The notes: a model not told the origin generated them from the letters alone. A DNA stretch of 64,000 nt from Heterocephalus glaber (GCF_000247695.1 NW_004624747.1:5438523-5502522); one strand, 5' to 3'. Counted from the first letter of the stretch, positions 43,010 to 54,818 are shown. Program-made: numbers and translations.

Positions 43010-43330
43010 AAGCACACTGTTGTGACAAATGGCAGAGGGATGAGACTACCCCAGCAGGCTGGTGGAAAGCAATGAGGCTCCGATTCTATTGACCTGGGTG
43101 CAGATCCACTGAGGGTACCAATCGGCCATCAGTGTCACACAGACAAAAGGCAGAGGTTTTTATAAGGGATTGAGAAAGGGGTCTGGCACATCTATTATGT
43201 GTAGGGGTCGGTGCAAACATCTGTGGTCAGGGTCCATGCTGCGGTCAAGGCAGAGTGCTGTACCTGATGGTTTTATGGTCTTATCTCCTCCCCATGGCAT
43301 TCTATTCTGTGTTTTACCTGCTAATGATAG
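43010..43330 (-). mobile_element. LTR-like sequence, antisense
   Basis: An inverted TATA-like 'tttttataagggattgag' near 43159 and a GC-richer body in AT-rich flanks suggest an inverted LTR. The family is not recognised. Confidence 0.3.
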
Positions 43331-44230
43331 GGAAAAGGTTTAGATAACTTAGTAGATTGAATATTAAGGTAGTTGTAGAAGCAAAATAAGTAATGTGTTC
43401 CTTTAAGATTTGCTTTTCCTGTAACTCTTGTTGTTTAAAATGAGGGTAATCTGACTCTTTAACCAGTAACTTCATTAACCTAACAAAGTTGCAATGGCTG
43501 GGTGGATTTACAATGTATATGTGTCTATCTTGTGTCTGTGACTTGTAAATAGGAACTGGAATTGTATTTACACGTCAAAGACCACTAGGGATGAGATCAA
43601 GGCTAAAAAGGGAAACAATGAACAAAGGGGCAGCGGATACTAACCAGACTGGTTTCTGGCAGTCCCACCTGCTTGCAAATAGAACTTTTTATTATTTTAC
43701 CTGAATTCTGTGTCTCTGTGTATTTCTTTCCGAGATTTTTGGAACACAAGAAGCCATCACAGCCTGTGTCAGGAGAAGCCACAGGAGAAGCCAGTGAGTG
43801 CCTCCTGCATCTGCTGTGGGTTCTGCTGAGAGCTGCGGTTTTAACTGTATCTTGGAATTGAACAACATATTCATTAACCATTTTATGACCAGATCAAGCC
43901 TGACAACTGTACTTTAAAATTTTTAAAATTTTGACAATGTTACATATTATCCTGATTGGTAAATAACCTGAATAAAGAAATAGTACCAAAGAAAGACTGA
44001 AACCCAGCAGAGCAAACATTAAATTTTGTAACTCTGGGTCTGGCATACTGGGCAAGTTGTGATGAGCTGTGTGCTCCAAACATCTTGGGCAAACCCATCT
44101 CTAAAGCATTAACAGTTGCAGCTTTCCTGGCCTCTCTGTCATGGTCCCTTTGCTCACTGCCTGCAGCTTTCCTCAGCAGATGTTCCTTATTCCTGGTTTC
44201 ACCAACTTCCCAAGGTCTCCATTGCACTTT
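43331..44230. other. Unassigned, possible ERV internal remnant
   Basis: Short frames on both strands overlap each other, and none resembles a known protein. Confidence 0.3.
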
Positions 44231-44235
44231 CTTTT

Positions 44236-44525
44236 TTCTTTTCCCCCATTAAGTTTATTGGTACATTTTAGGTATAAAATACAGTTACATTCATCATTGG
44301 GATCTTGTACCTTTATATGACGTATCTTGGTTCTTATTTTTTCCCCTTCCCCTGCCCTCCCTTCACCCCCTCCACCTCTCCCTATTTACAAAGACTTTGT
44401 TTCCTTTTTTTCCTTTTCTCATATTTTTTCTTTTCCCTCTTTTCCTTTCCCCTACCCCTCCCACTTCCCCTGCTCCTTTAGACTTTTTCTTCCTTTTACA
44501 CAATATCAATTATACATTTTTTAAA
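44236..44525 (-). mobile_element. L1 3' end, antisense, 5'-truncated
   Basis: 'ttaagtttattggtacattt', 'taggtataaaatacagttac' and long C/T-rich blocks are the reverse complement of the L1 3' UTR at 55780-56055. Confidence 0.8.
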
Positions 44526-44552
44526 ATTACAATATCAAGATTTAGAGGAGGC

Positions 44553-44655
44553 TGGGGCCAGGGATTTAGCTCAGCGGTTTGGCCGCCTGCTGTGCAAGCG
44601 CAAGGACCCGAGTTCCATCCCTGGTACTAAAAAACCAAAAAAAAAAAAACACCAA
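44553..44655 (+). repeat. ID-type SINE, 'tgcgcaag' subfamily
   Basis: 'ctggggccagggatttagct', 'cggtttggccgcctgctgtg' to 'ccctggtacta' plus an A-rich tail. 'tcaagatttagag' flanks both ends. Confidence 0.93.
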
Positions 44656-44659
44656 AAAA

Positions 44660-45990
44660 GAAACCCCCTCAAGATTTAGAGATTACCACAGATTCTACAG
44701 AATTTAAAGGGATATAGAAAGCATATTACAAAAATCTTTTTTGAAATAAATTTGACAACTTCTATGAAGTACTTTGGAAGACAAATTAATGAAACTGACT
44801 CAGGAATAAATATAAAATTTGAATAGTGCCTTTTAAAGAAAGTATATTCCTAGCTTGAAAACCTACCTATATGACAACAACAGGCTCATATACATTTTAA
44901 CTGATAAATTATATCAAACATTTAAAGCAGAAAAAAGAAGGAACAATTCTCCCCTCATTTTAGGAAATCAACATTGTGCTAATACTAAAGCTGGATACAG
45001 GTAATAGAAAAGTATGAACATAAATAAAAATTTGTTTAACAAAACAAACTATTAGAAGTCAGATCTGGCAGGATGTAGTAAGTGGTTTTATACAGGGATG
45101 GCAGTGTTGAGTCAGCATTGGAAGATTCACCCCCATAAGTCATCATATTAACAAAGGAAAGGAAAAAGCCATTTTATCCTATCAGTAGTTGCAGGAAAAG
45201 TATTGGAATAAATTCTACAGCTGTTCATGGTAAAAGCTATCAGGAGACTAGAAGTAGAATAGAATCTTCTCAACAGATAAAAGACATGTACTCCATACTT
45301 CCAGCAAAAACACCTTATATGAATAGAGGAGATACAATGCTTTCTCCCTAAGGTGGGGAACAAGGGCAGATATGCCTACTCTTCATCTGTCCATTAAACT
45401 TTGAAACATAGGCCCAAACCGAAATAGTCTAGCAATAAAAATAGGGCCAGGGATTTAGCTCAGTGGTTCCGCTGCCTGCCTCCCAAGCAGAAGGACCTGA
45501 GTTCCATCCCCCGTACCAAAAAAAAAAACCAAAAACCCAAATAGCATAGGATTGGCAAGGTAGAAGTAAAATCTTTATATGTAGATAAAATGATCATCTA
45601 CAGAGAAAATACTAAGAAATCTCTAGGAGCCCCTAGAACTTGTATTTGAATTTAGCGGGATTAGAAAACACATATAAAAATTCAGGTCTATGAATATTTG
45701 CTATAAATGAAGAATTGGATATTGAAATTTAAAAGTTATGTAGGCATACAAAGGACCTGGAAAATTAAAAAGAAAAAAAATAACAGTTTTGGAAGACATT
45801 TAGTACCTAATTTTAAGACTTCTTCTAAAGCTACAGTAATCAAGGCACTGTTGGCATAAGGAAAGACATAGATCAATGGAATAGAACAGAGAATCTAGAA
45901 ATAGAACCACACATATATGGTCCACTGATTTTTGAAAGATTATTTAACATTAACATTTTATAGAACATTAACTCAACTCAAGAGCAGAGG
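44660..45990 (+). mobile_element. Ancient L1 ORF2 fragment
   Basis: Diverged ORF2-like text: 'caaacatttaaagcagaaaa', later 'cttctaaagctacagtaatc', then 'gatcaatggaatagaacaga', the conserved ATVIKA...QWNRTE region. No frame survives. A SINE interrupts it at 45445. Confidence 0.7.
45444..45535 (+). repeat. ID-type tRNA SINE
   Basis: 'agggccagggatttagctca' to 'catcccccgtacc' plus a poly(A)-rich tail. Confidence 0.92.
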
Positions 45991-45999
45991 GAAAGATAA

Positions 46000-47080
46000 T
46001 GTTTTCAACAAATGGTACTAGAACACCTGTTATCTGTACATCTTCAGTCTCACAGCTCTGCACACTGCCCTCTCAGGGAAGCAAACCTTCCTTTGAAATC
46101 TGGGTAGAAGCCCCTGATCCCATAACTCTTGTATTCTCTGCACCTGTAAAACCAGACCACATGGATGGTGCTAGGTTCTGTAGCCAGTTAGAGGAGTAGT
46201 CAGGGCCTGTTGGACAATAACAACAGAGACCTTCCAGTGCATAGAGACTGAACTCAAGGAAACTTTCCTATTTGGTCTTGAATGAGCTAGGCTCCCTGGG
46301 ACTTTGTTCACAAAGTACAAATTTTTTTTCCTTTTGCACCTTTGAAGGGTGGGAAGGGTGGGGCCTTGCTGATTTCTGAGATGCCCTCAAGGCATTTTTC
46401 CTATTGTCCTGATGCAAAGTAGTTGGCTTCTTTTTTCAGCCACTTCTTTTTTTTTTTTTTGGTACCAGGGATTGAACTCGGGACCTTGCACTTGCAAGGT
46501 AGGCAGCGGAACCACTGAGCTAAATCCCCGGCCCCCATTGGCTTCTTTTTAATGGTAATCTTTTCAGTAACCATGCTCTACCATGCCCCAACTTTGCACA
46601 CTCTTCTATTCTGGTAAAACTGAAAGTTTTTCAAATAGGCTTTTTGCTCCTGTTTCACAATATAAATTTGGCTGAAAGCCACCAGCAGTACCCATGTCAT
46701 AACCTGAAAATTGGGCTGCTTTGAAATTTCTTCTGCGGGATTAGTCTACCACCCTTAAATTCATTCTCAGCAAAGTCTCAGAACATGAACATAATGTAGA
46801 CAGATTTTCTGTCATACATGGCCTCAAGGCCAGCTTCCAACAAAGGCTTTGTTCCCAATTGAAACTTTGTGAACCCAGCTTTTACTGTGCATATTTCTAT
46901 TAGCAATCTGGTCTTCTCAGCTCCAACCAGAATTGTCCATCAAGCTCAGCTTACAGCATTCTAGCACTTCTCTGGCTGGGATCTCCAAATTTTTCAAACT
47001 CCTCCTGCAAGTTTCAAAGGCTTCTAAACCACATAGTCAGATAATCATTAGCAATGACCCCATTCTGTTACCAAAATTGG
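46000..47080 (-). mobile_element. Possible MaLR internal region, antisense
   Basis: It ends 'accccattctgttaccaaaa' directly before the inverted LTR at 47082, as MaLR internal sequence does. No coding frame is left. The left part is uncertain. Confidence 0.4.
46445..46535 (-). repeat. ID-type tRNA SINE
   Basis: Inverted: 'ggtaccagggattgaactcg' to 'ctgagctaaatccccggccc'. 'ttggcttctttttt' (46425) and 'ttggcttctttttaa' (46538) flank it. Confidence 0.93.
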
Positions 47081-47081
47081 T

Positions 47082-47735
47082 CTCAGTCACTTTCTTGTCA
47101 CTGGGATGAAACATCTAACACTCACAAATTACAGGAGTTTATTTTGGCTCACAGTTTCAGTCCATGGCAGAATCCAATGCACAAACAGCATGTGCTGTGG
47201 AGGAAAGCTGCTCGCATTATGGTTGCCAGGAAGCAGGGAGTGAAGGGAGGAGCCAGGGAGGGAGATATACCCTTCTAGGTCACACCCCAATTACCACCTC
47301 CTGTTAAGATTAGATGTCTCCCCAAAGCCTCATGCAGTCTTTTTGCTTTTTCGAAGGTGGCTGAATCTGGAGTGTGTGATTAATTCATGGTACAATGCTA
47401 GGCTGGAGGGCGCTAGGATTAAGGATGTGAGTGCTACTCACCCTAAGTAGCCTGAATAAGATAAAAGGGGCAGAAAGACACTGTTACGGTCTGGTTGCTT
47501 TTGCTGTCTTCTGCCGCCATGAACTGTTGCCCCTCTGCCATGTGCCATTTTGCCTTAGAGCCAGCCCATTATGGATTGAAACCTCTACAAACTGTGAGGT
47601 AAATAAACCCCTTTCCCTTTAACTTTGGGTGTTGGGTATTTTGTCTCAGCAATGGGAGAAAAGTAATTATCACAGTTCCCATGATTGGACATGAGACTTT
47701 TAAGGGACACTTCAGATCAAACCATAACAATATTA
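47082..47735 (-). mobile_element. MaLR-type LTR, antisense, split by another element
   Basis: 'tctcagtcactttcttgtca', 'ttttggctcacagtttcag' and 'ctgctcgcattatgg' (47082-47337) continue as 'cccatgattggacatgagac' to 'cagatcaaaccataacaat' (47677-47735). The piece between is a separate insertion. Confidence 0.65.
47338..47672 (+). repeat. LTR-like repeat, copy 3 of 3
   Basis: Its tail 'attatggattgaaacctcta', 'taaataaacccctttccctt' and 'ggtattttgtctcagcaatg' aligns with the copies at 15485 and 25081. It is nested in the opposite orientation inside the MaLR LTR. Confidence 0.6.
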
Positions 47736-47894
47736 ATCAGCCCCAATTTTCCCAAGATTAGGCAGCAAGTCTGCCCCAATTTTTTCCAGGATCTGATAGC
47801 ACTGCCCAGTCCCATTGCTGTTCTAACCAGAGCAAAACAAGCTTCTTTGCCCAAAGCAAGCTCCAGGTGTTTTCATGCACTGAGGCCCCTGCAA

Positions 47895-48260
47895 AAAATT
47901 GTGTCGGGTAAAAGGCCAAAGACCAAGACCAGACCAGGCCACAACAAGCCTTTATTAGGGGAATAGATCTGCAGGGCTGTCTCTGAACAAAGGAGAGACA
48001 AAAGGAATATGGCCGGGGCAGGGAGAGTCTTTTATAGAGACTGGGGAGGGGATTGAAGGAGCTGAGGTAGGGTTGAGTGAGGTAGTGACTAGGGAATGGA
48101 GGAGCCGGTGATGTCACTAGGTGGTAGGAGGTGAGCGAGTATTAGGTTACTCTCTAGGTGGGAACGGGCATGCTGGGAAGAAGGGTTTGTTCTTTGGTGG
48201 GAGCAACCATCTTGGCATGATGTCACACAGGGGAGGGGGCAAGGCACCATAGGAAGAGGG
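47895..48260 (-). mobile_element. ERV LTR (class II-like), antisense
   Basis: The - strand has AATAAAGGCTTGTTGTGG (complement of 47940-47957), a TATA-like 'tctataaaagactc' upstream (complement near 48027), and an end in 'acccgacaca' (near 47902). This is the order promoter, poly(A) signal, U5 end of an LTR. The resemblance to ERVK/IAP-type LTRs is from memory. Confidence 0.55.
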
Positions 48261-48559
48261 CAGCTACTATACTTAATAGCTGCTGAGGTAGTGGGAGACC
48301 TATCAATTTGTTTATATCTTTTATAATGAATTAGAAAGTCATATACAGGGCTGAGTTTTTACTTAAATCATCCCCAAGAAGTTTATATCTGAGGAGTTGT
48401 AATATTTGTGATGAACCATGGAGGATTTTTAAAGTCTGAAGATTCCTCTGTCTATAGTAACCAAAAAGCACATAGGCTGAGGTAAATGTCTGAGGCAAAA
48501 ATAAACAAGGTGGGGGGAGAAAGGACACTGACATTAGAGACAACCTCAGTGAGGCCTAA
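48261..48559. other. Nothing recognised
   Basis: No gene or named repeat seen. Confidence 0.3.
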
Positions 48560-49110
48560 GTAGTAATGGCTCTAGGAGCAAGGAAAATGGCAGTGGGTGC
48601 ACCACAGATAGCTGCAGGTAGCCCTTCTTGCAGGGGCAGGTTGAAAAGCCATGGTGGTGCTCATCTCAGGGGCATGACTTGGCAATGGGGGAATATTTAC
48701 CCCACCTTCCCCCATGTGGCACTGAACTGTTGGCTGGGGAGGGAGGAAAGGGGAAATGATTGGACTAGGCTACTGCTGTGGGTGGCAACTCAGTAACCAG
48801 AGCACCATCCATTTCCCTCTCCTGACAGGATCAATATGCTAGCAAAACACATGGGAAGCATACCTTCCCTCTGTTTGGGGCAGAACCCGCGTTACTGTTG
48901 AGACTTGTGGGCAGCGCCCTTCTATGACTGAACAGGAACTGCACCATGGCTGAAACAACTTCAGGGAGGTTCCCTCCTACAGGGGGGACAGAGGAAAAAT
49001 CAAAGTGTGCAGAGGTGACAGCCACTGGAGGGAAAACCCACAGGGTGTAGGGACAAGTGGTACCATAGGTAGGGAAAAGATAAGCTAAAGACCTCACTGC
49101 GCTTTATCCA
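48560..49110. repeat. Unnamed interspersed sequence
   Basis: 'aaacacatgggaagcatacc' with 'ttccctctgtttggggcaga' is loosely similar to 'aacacataaggagcacacct' with 'ttccctactctggcagagg' at 50083. Both may derive from one family (an L1 5' UTR or ERV is possible). Confidence 0.3.
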
Positions 49111-49329
49111 GATCAGTAGGGAAACTTACTAAAGGCAGTTTCTGCCTCTATCACCAAAAGCCCTCACAGGTAGACTCTGCAGTTAGGGTAATTAAAAAGG
49201 CAAAAGAGAGAAAAGCTAGCTAGATCTGAGAGAGCCCCAGGCAACACAATTACCAAGAAAGCCAAAAAAAAGAAAAAGAAAGCCAACTCCCCTCACCCAC
49301 CTGAGGAATCCCACCTAAAAACTCTTATG

Positions 49330-49395
49330 TAATATGTAATACACACACATACACACACACCCCTACACATGCATATACACATGTGTGTATGTTCT
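49330..49395. repeat. CA/TG-rich microsatellite
   Basis: Imperfect 'acacacacatacacacacac' grading to 'catgtgtgtatg'. Confidence 0.8.
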
Positions 49396-49479
49396 GACTT
49401 TAACATCAGCACAATAGTACACCAGATACACAAGTGTACACATGTCCCCTTTACTTAATCAAGTAAGCTGCCTTCCTAA

Positions 49480-49765
49480 TAGGCCCTCCTCCTTCACTTA
49501 TTTATTACAAAGGGACAAGAAAAAACTAAATGGCCGGAAGGCCTAGGTTAAGATCAAAGATAGTTAAGACAACAGATCAGATATCAAGTGCCCACCTGGG
49601 GGATGGGAAAGACACTAGTCCCCAGTAAAAGGAAGCAGAGATAAGAGCTCTTGGGTTTTCAGCTCTGAAGCCCCCTACCACCTCACGGTAGCTGGCTATC
49701 TTCTTTCTTTTCCCTCAAATAAACTGTCTTTTGTTACATAAACTTTGCCCTTTTTTAGTTCTTTA
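49480..49765 (+). mobile_element. LTR-like 3' part, sense
   Basis: 'ccctcaaataaactgtcttt' at about 49712 follows a C/T-rich R-like region and precedes 'gttacataaactttgccc', as in gammaretrovirus-type LTR R-U5. No internal genes nearby. Confidence 0.4.
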
Positions 49766-50330
49766 TGCCACTTGGTTTAGTATCACTGGGAGCTGTGTTT
49801 TCAGCAGAGCAGTGGCATGGCATGGTGAGCTGCCAACCCCTAGATGTAAGAGTTCTGCGGATCACCACTGGAGCTGCAAGCCTAGGGTGTGATTCTGTGC
49901 ATGCCTTGGGCCTTGACACAGGTCTGTGCCTTCAGAATGTGGCAGGAGAAAGTTAGTACCCTCCCCTCTCCGTGGCATGGTGTTGCTGGCTGGATGGGAG
50001 AAGGGACAGCTGGATTTGGGGCTTCATCAATCCTGGCCCAGTCTACTTTCTTCTCCCCATCTGCATCAACATGCCTGTGGAACACATAAGGAGCACACCT
50101 GCCTTCCCTACTCTGGCAGAGGAGTAGTAACTGTTCCCCGGAGCCAGGAGAAAACTCCCATCCATTTCCCTCTTGCCCTACCTTCCTGGCTCTCCCTGCT
50201 AATTTACACCACAAAAAGTTAAGGATTTCAGTTTTCCCATCAGGATGCTCATACCACCAGTGGTAGAAGTGGTATAGTCATGCATGTATCACTGCTCAGC
50301 AGTGAGACATACAAATCACACCCCTGCTGT
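49766..50330. repeat. Unnamed interspersed sequence
   Basis: Overlapping frames on both strands (66-110 codons) match no family I know. See the related text at 48560-49110. Confidence 0.3.
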
Positions 50331-50420
50331 GAATGTGTTAATAGGTGGAAGGCTTAAATGACCCATTCTATAGGTGAAAAGAATGATACATAGGTGCAAA
50401 GCATGGACCCAGTTTCAATT

Positions 50421-50567
50421 GTCTTTTTTTCTTTTGAAACAGTGTTGCTATGTAGTTCAGGCTGGCCTCAAACTCACTATGTAGCCCAGGCTGGCCTTGA
50501 ACTCATGGTGATCCTCCTGCCTCAGCCTACCAAGTGAGATTACAGGCATTTGCCACCATGCCCAGCT
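50421..50567 (-). repeat. B1 SINE with 29-bp internal duplication
   Basis: Inverted. 'tagttcaggctggcctcaaa' is followed 29 bases later by 'tagcccaggctggccttgaa'. 'aattgtcttt' and 'aattgtgtcttt' flank it. Confidence 0.93.
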
Positions 50568-50659
50568 AATTGTGTCTTTAAAACCCTGAGGAATTTTTTT
50601 TTAAATGAATCTCTTTGAGGGGAAAAGGACCCAAGTAACTTTGTGTCCTGAAACTGCAG

Positions 50660-50665
<6 letters not shown>

Positions 50666-50691
<26 letters not shown>

Positions 50692-50766
50692 GGTACTGGG
50701 GCTCGAACTCGGGTATATGTGCTTGTGAGGCAGGCGACAGAACCACTGAGCTAAATCCCCTGCCCC
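50666..50766 (-). repeat. ID-type tRNA SINE
   Basis: Inverted after a CTTTT-rich tail: 'ggtactggggctcgaactcg' to 'ctgagctaaatcccctgccc'. 'cagttttt' flanks it. Confidence 0.92.
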
Positions 50767-50872
50767 AGTTTTTCTAAAAAGTACAATTTATATTACATTT
50801 TTTCCTTGTCTCTTTTTTACCTATCTTTATTTCTTCTATCCTACCTCAAATTCACCAGTTTAAAAAAGCCAA

Positions 50873-50908
50873 GAGTTCGATCCCTGATACCAACAAACAA
50901 ACAAACAA
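50873..50908 (+). repeat. 3' stub of an ID-type SINE
   Basis: Only 'gagttcgatccctgatacc' plus (CAAA)n is present. 'aaagccaagagttc' recurs after it, so a 5'-truncated insertion. Confidence 0.75.
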
Positions 50909-51084
50909 AGCCAAGAGTTCAAAAGGGCAAAACAAAGCAGTCACAAATATAATTCTAGCCGAAGTTACTCCAAAAGATCTTGACAATATCTGCATTAGAT
51001 CATAGTGCACTTTTGTTACTGGCCATTCAGGTTTGTATGCTCAGTTCTGTTTGCTTACTGCTCGCAAACAAACCATGGGAAGCC

Positions 51085-51425
51085 ATTTTTGATGAAAGAA
51101 AGAAAAAAACGGCTTTATTCAAAGCCAGCTCTGAGGAGATGGAGGGAACTCCTATCATATTACCACAAATCACCATCTCCCTGTGTCCAGATATGCAAGG
51201 GCCTTTTATAGGAAGGAAGAAAGGGGAGAGAGAATACAATGAGACAATGGATGGCTCCAGGTTTGCTTTATCCCTCCCAGCCATCTTCCACTTCCTCCCT
51301 AACCTTAGAAAGGAAGCTGGACTTTGATCTCCTGGGGCCAGTACTGTAGCTGCCTATTTTGTCCATTCCTCCAGCATGACAAGAGAGAGTGCTGGTTTCG
51401 GCCCTAAATCTGAGAATGTTTGGTG
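51085..51425 (-). mobile_element. LTR-like sequence, antisense
   Basis: Inverted AATAAAGCC ('ggctttattcaaagc' at 51110) and inverted TATA-like 'ccttttataggaagg' at 51202, the same architecture as 47895-48260. Family not named. Confidence 0.5.
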
Positions 51426-52025
51426 AAGCCACTTGTCTCTAAAGAAAAAAAAATTCTAACTTTTAAAGTTTTACCTTGCCTTGGAAATTACACTTTCAGT
51501 TATACAGGCTATGTTATATCACAATAAACAATTTTCTAAGTCACAGATAACCAAAATTTCTCTAGGAAGCTCCAAGATAGAACAAGCATTTTCTATTCTG
51601 AAGCAAATCATAACAGAGATCTCCAAACACCAACAAGTTTTTGTAAGACAGTGTTTTCTCTTATTGTCTCTTCTGAATACACTGACCACAAACACAATCC
51701 AAAATCCGAGCTTCTTTGCCAGACAAATGGTTCAAGAAACTGGAGCCCATCACCTTGTGAAGAAGCCCCAGATAAGCTCATGACTCCAAAGTCTCAACAT
51801 GACTCTTCAGAAGTACCAAACGGGTTCATAAGACCACCCAAAGACATGGAAAAGGAAGGATGAGGCCTGGTGTGCACTCCCGATGAGAATGTATGAGGGG
51901 TTTATAAACCTCAGGTCCATAGGGTCCTACAAATTCATTTTTTCCAGATTCTATTTTTCCATAGAAACCACAAAGGGCAGTCCAAGTGAGCTAGCCCCTT
52001 CATGGTTCACTATCCTATAAGCAGC
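51426..52025. other. Unassigned
   Basis: Two overlapping open frames (51481-51783 and 51651-51863) recall nothing known. Possibly ERV internal remnant beside the antisense LTRs. Confidence 0.3.
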
Positions 52026-52029
52026 AGGG

Positions 52030-52412
52030 TTCAGTTAGGCCTGCATCTGGGTCCTGGCTCTTTGGTTTCGTTTACCTGCCCACAACCAAGAACAAGAAAA
52101 GCCCATAAAAATGGAAAAATTAGTTTATTTACAATTTGGCCAAATTAGGAGAGCAGCTAGTCCACCCCCCTCAAGTGCGCAGGAGTGCTCTAAATAAGAG
52201 ATGGGTCAGGACAAAAGTCGGAAAAAACCCACATGTAGATTTAGCCAAGCTTTGGTCTAAAAGGCAGGAAATGGTGAATCCTCCTTGGTTTCAAGTTTGG
52301 GTTGGGGGTGGCAGTGGTTTTATTTTCTCAGCATGAGGAAGCTAGAGAAGTAGCTTATCTCTTTTTCAAAAATCCTAATTTTAAAGGATCTGATTTACTG
52401 TCTTGGTTATAG
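52030..52412 (-). mobile_element. ERV LTR, antisense, copy 2
   Basis: Collinear with 26775-27153: 'caggcctg/aggcctgcat', 'ttagtttatttacaatttgg', 'acatgtagatttagccaagc', 'agcatgaggaagctagagaa' and 'gatctgatttactgtcttgg'. Confidence 0.6.
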
Positions 52413-52751
52413 CACCTTTCTGACCTCTCTGGCATCCTCAGGGTTGAGCCTCTCTTTGTTCTCTTATAAAAGGAGCACAGGAAGCAGCATACATGCCAGC
52501 ATGGAAAAGGGAGTTTCCACTTGGCCCTGGTTTTGATGGGTTGAACCCCCAGAAAGGTCATATAAAACCTTGGGTGATTTGCTCAGGATCAAGCTCACAG
52601 CCAGGTAATCCAAAAGGAGGACTACATCACCTGGTGATGTCAAAGGGACTTGAGCCTAGCATGGGCTTTCTAAGAGTCCTCCTAGAGTCAAGTAGAGTAT
52701 TGACTTTTTTTTCCTTTGGCAGTGTCCTTTCTTCTATAGAATCACTTTTAG

Positions 52752-52943
52752 CTACTTTTTTTTTTTTTGGTACCAGGGATCCAACTTAGGACCCTGAGCT
52801 TGGGAAGCAGGCAGCAGCACCACTGAGCTAAATCCCCAGCCCCTAAAATAATCACTTCTTCTTTTTTTTGGTACCAGGGATCGAACTCTGGTCCTTGTGC
52901 TTGTGCAGCAGGCAGTGAAACCACTGAGCTAAATCCCCAGCCC
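52752..52943 (-). repeat. Two inverted ID-type SINEs
   Basis: Copies at 52752-52843 (T run, 'ggtaccagggatccaactta') and 52862-52943 ('ggtaccagggatcgaactct'). The host word 'aatcactt' lies before, between and after them. Confidence 0.92.
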
Positions 52944-53126
52944 TACATAATCACTTCTAAAAGGCTTCTAAATCACTTCTAAATCACTTCCGTTAGCGTT
53001 ACATCAGACTTCTCGACACAATGAAGGTAAAAAATCAAAGGACAGAAGACAATATTTCATATAATGGTTTCCTGAAGAAAGCAGGTGTAGCTGTCCTGTG
53101 AACTTCAAGACAAAACTGATCAGAAG

Positions 53127-53228
53127 AGGGCTGGGGATTTAGCTCAGTGGTTCTGCTGCCTGTCTTGCAAGCGTAAGGACCCGAGTTCAATCCCTGGTAC
53201 CAAAAAAACCACCAAAACCAAAAAAACC
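53127..53228 (+). repeat. ID-type tRNA SINE in L1
   Basis: 'gggctggggatttagctcag' to 'caatccctggtacc' plus an A/C-rich tail. 'aaaactgatcag' at 53113 and 53229 is the target duplication. Confidence 0.94.
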
Positions 53229-53316
53229 CAAAACTGATCAGGAGAGACAAAGAAGGCCACAACAAATTGCTTAAGGGAACAATTCAACAAGAAGAGATTA
53301 AAATTATTAGCATATA

Positions 53317-53406
53317 GGGCTGGGGATTTAGCTCAGTGGTTTCGCCGCCTACTGCGCAAGCGCAAGGACCCGAGTTCGATCCCCGGTACCAAAAAAAAAA
53401 AAAAAA
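53317..53406 (+). repeat. ID-type SINE, 'tgcgcaag' subfamily, intact
   Basis: One of the best preserved copies: A box 'tagctcagtgg', anticodon arm 'ctactgcgcaagcgcaagg', B box 'gagttcgatcc' and 'ccggtacc' plus poly(A). Confidence 0.95.
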
Positions 53407-54746
53407 TTATCAGCATGTAAATACAGCAGCATACCCAACTTCAAAAAACAAGTACAACTGGACATAAAAAAATTAGAGAAACATAAACACAATTTTGGAA
53501 AACATATCATTCACAATAGCAACAAGAAAAATTCAATACTTAGGAATTAATCTAACTAAGGAAGTGAAAGACCTCTACAAGGAAAACTACAGTATTCAGA
53601 AAGTAGAGCTAAGAGGACATCAGAAAATAGAAATATACCCTCGTTCCTGGATAGGAAGAACCAATATCATCAAAATGACCATACTTCTAAAACTAACATA
53701 CAGATATACTGCAATCCCAATCAAAATACCAACAGCATTCTTCACAGAACTGGAGAAAACAATCGTAAAACTTATACGGTACCAGAAGAGACCCAGAATA
53801 GCAAAATCCTCCTGGGTAACAAGATCAAAGTAGGAGGCATTATAATCCCAGATCTGAAGTTATATTACAAAGCCACAGTGATAAAAAAAACAACATGGTA
53901 CTGGCACAACAATATACATGTGGACCAATCCAACAGTATAGAGGATGCAGAAACAACCCCAAGCACAATCAAGTATTTTATCTTTGACAATGGGGCCAAA
54001 AACATACCCTGGAAGATTGATAGTGTCTTTAATAAAGGGTGCTAGGAAAACTAGCTATGCATATGCAGAAGATTGAATCTAGAGCCATATCTTTCACCAT
54101 GTACTAAACTAAAATCAAAGTGGATCAAAGATCTACTGTACACCTTAAAACAGAAACTCTTAACCTCCTGGAATATAAAATAGGTACAACTCTTAAAGTC
54201 ATAGGCATAGGCAAGGACTTTCTGAACCGAACCCAGTTGCACAGAAAATAGTACCAAGAATTAACAGTGGGATCATACCAAATTAAAAGCCTTCTGCACA
54301 GCAAAGGAAACCACCAACAGAGAGAAGAGACAACTTACAGAACGGGAAATTTTTTTACAGATATTCCTTAGAGGACTAACATTAGCATATATAAAGAACT
54401 AAAAAAAAAAAATCATACCCTCAAAATAAAAAACCCAGTCAAAAAATGGGCAAGTAAAATGAATAGATAATTCTAGAAAAAGTACAACAGGCCATAATGG
54501 CTTTTATAAGATTGAGATAAGGTCACTTAAATTTTTATCTGGGCAACACATTCAGAGGTTCTTAGGAATAAACTTCATTCCCACTAATGAAACTGGTCTA
54601 TATAGCTGTATCAAAAGAAATAGCACTTTTAACTAAATCGGAGGTTAGAATATTTCACTTGCTTTAGATAACAGTTCGACCATAATAGATTAAGATATAT
54701 TCAGGAGAAAGCAGCCTCAAGAAGGATGCATTAAAATGCATAAAGG

Positions 54747-54818
54747 GCCAGAGATTTAGCTCATTGGCACAGCACCTGCCTCACAAGCAGTTCGATCCCA
54801 GGTACCAAAAAACGGTAT
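54747..54818 (+). repeat. ID-type SINE, deleted
   Basis: 'gggccagagatttagctcat' to 'cacaagcagttcgatccc', missing about 12 bases between anticodon arm and B box. Confidence 0.85.

Larger units (their letters stand above)
53108..54480 (+). mobile_element. L1 fragment with internal deletion
   Basis: ORF2 endonuclease text ('gacaaagaaggccacaacaa', 'caattcaacaagaagagatt') at 53243-53310 jumps, after about 53465, to the reverse-transcriptase thumb/C-terminal region. That region has an open piece at 53495-53833 with [11 protein letters not shown] and KRPRIAKS. It continues, without a frame, to about 54480. Confidence 0.8.
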
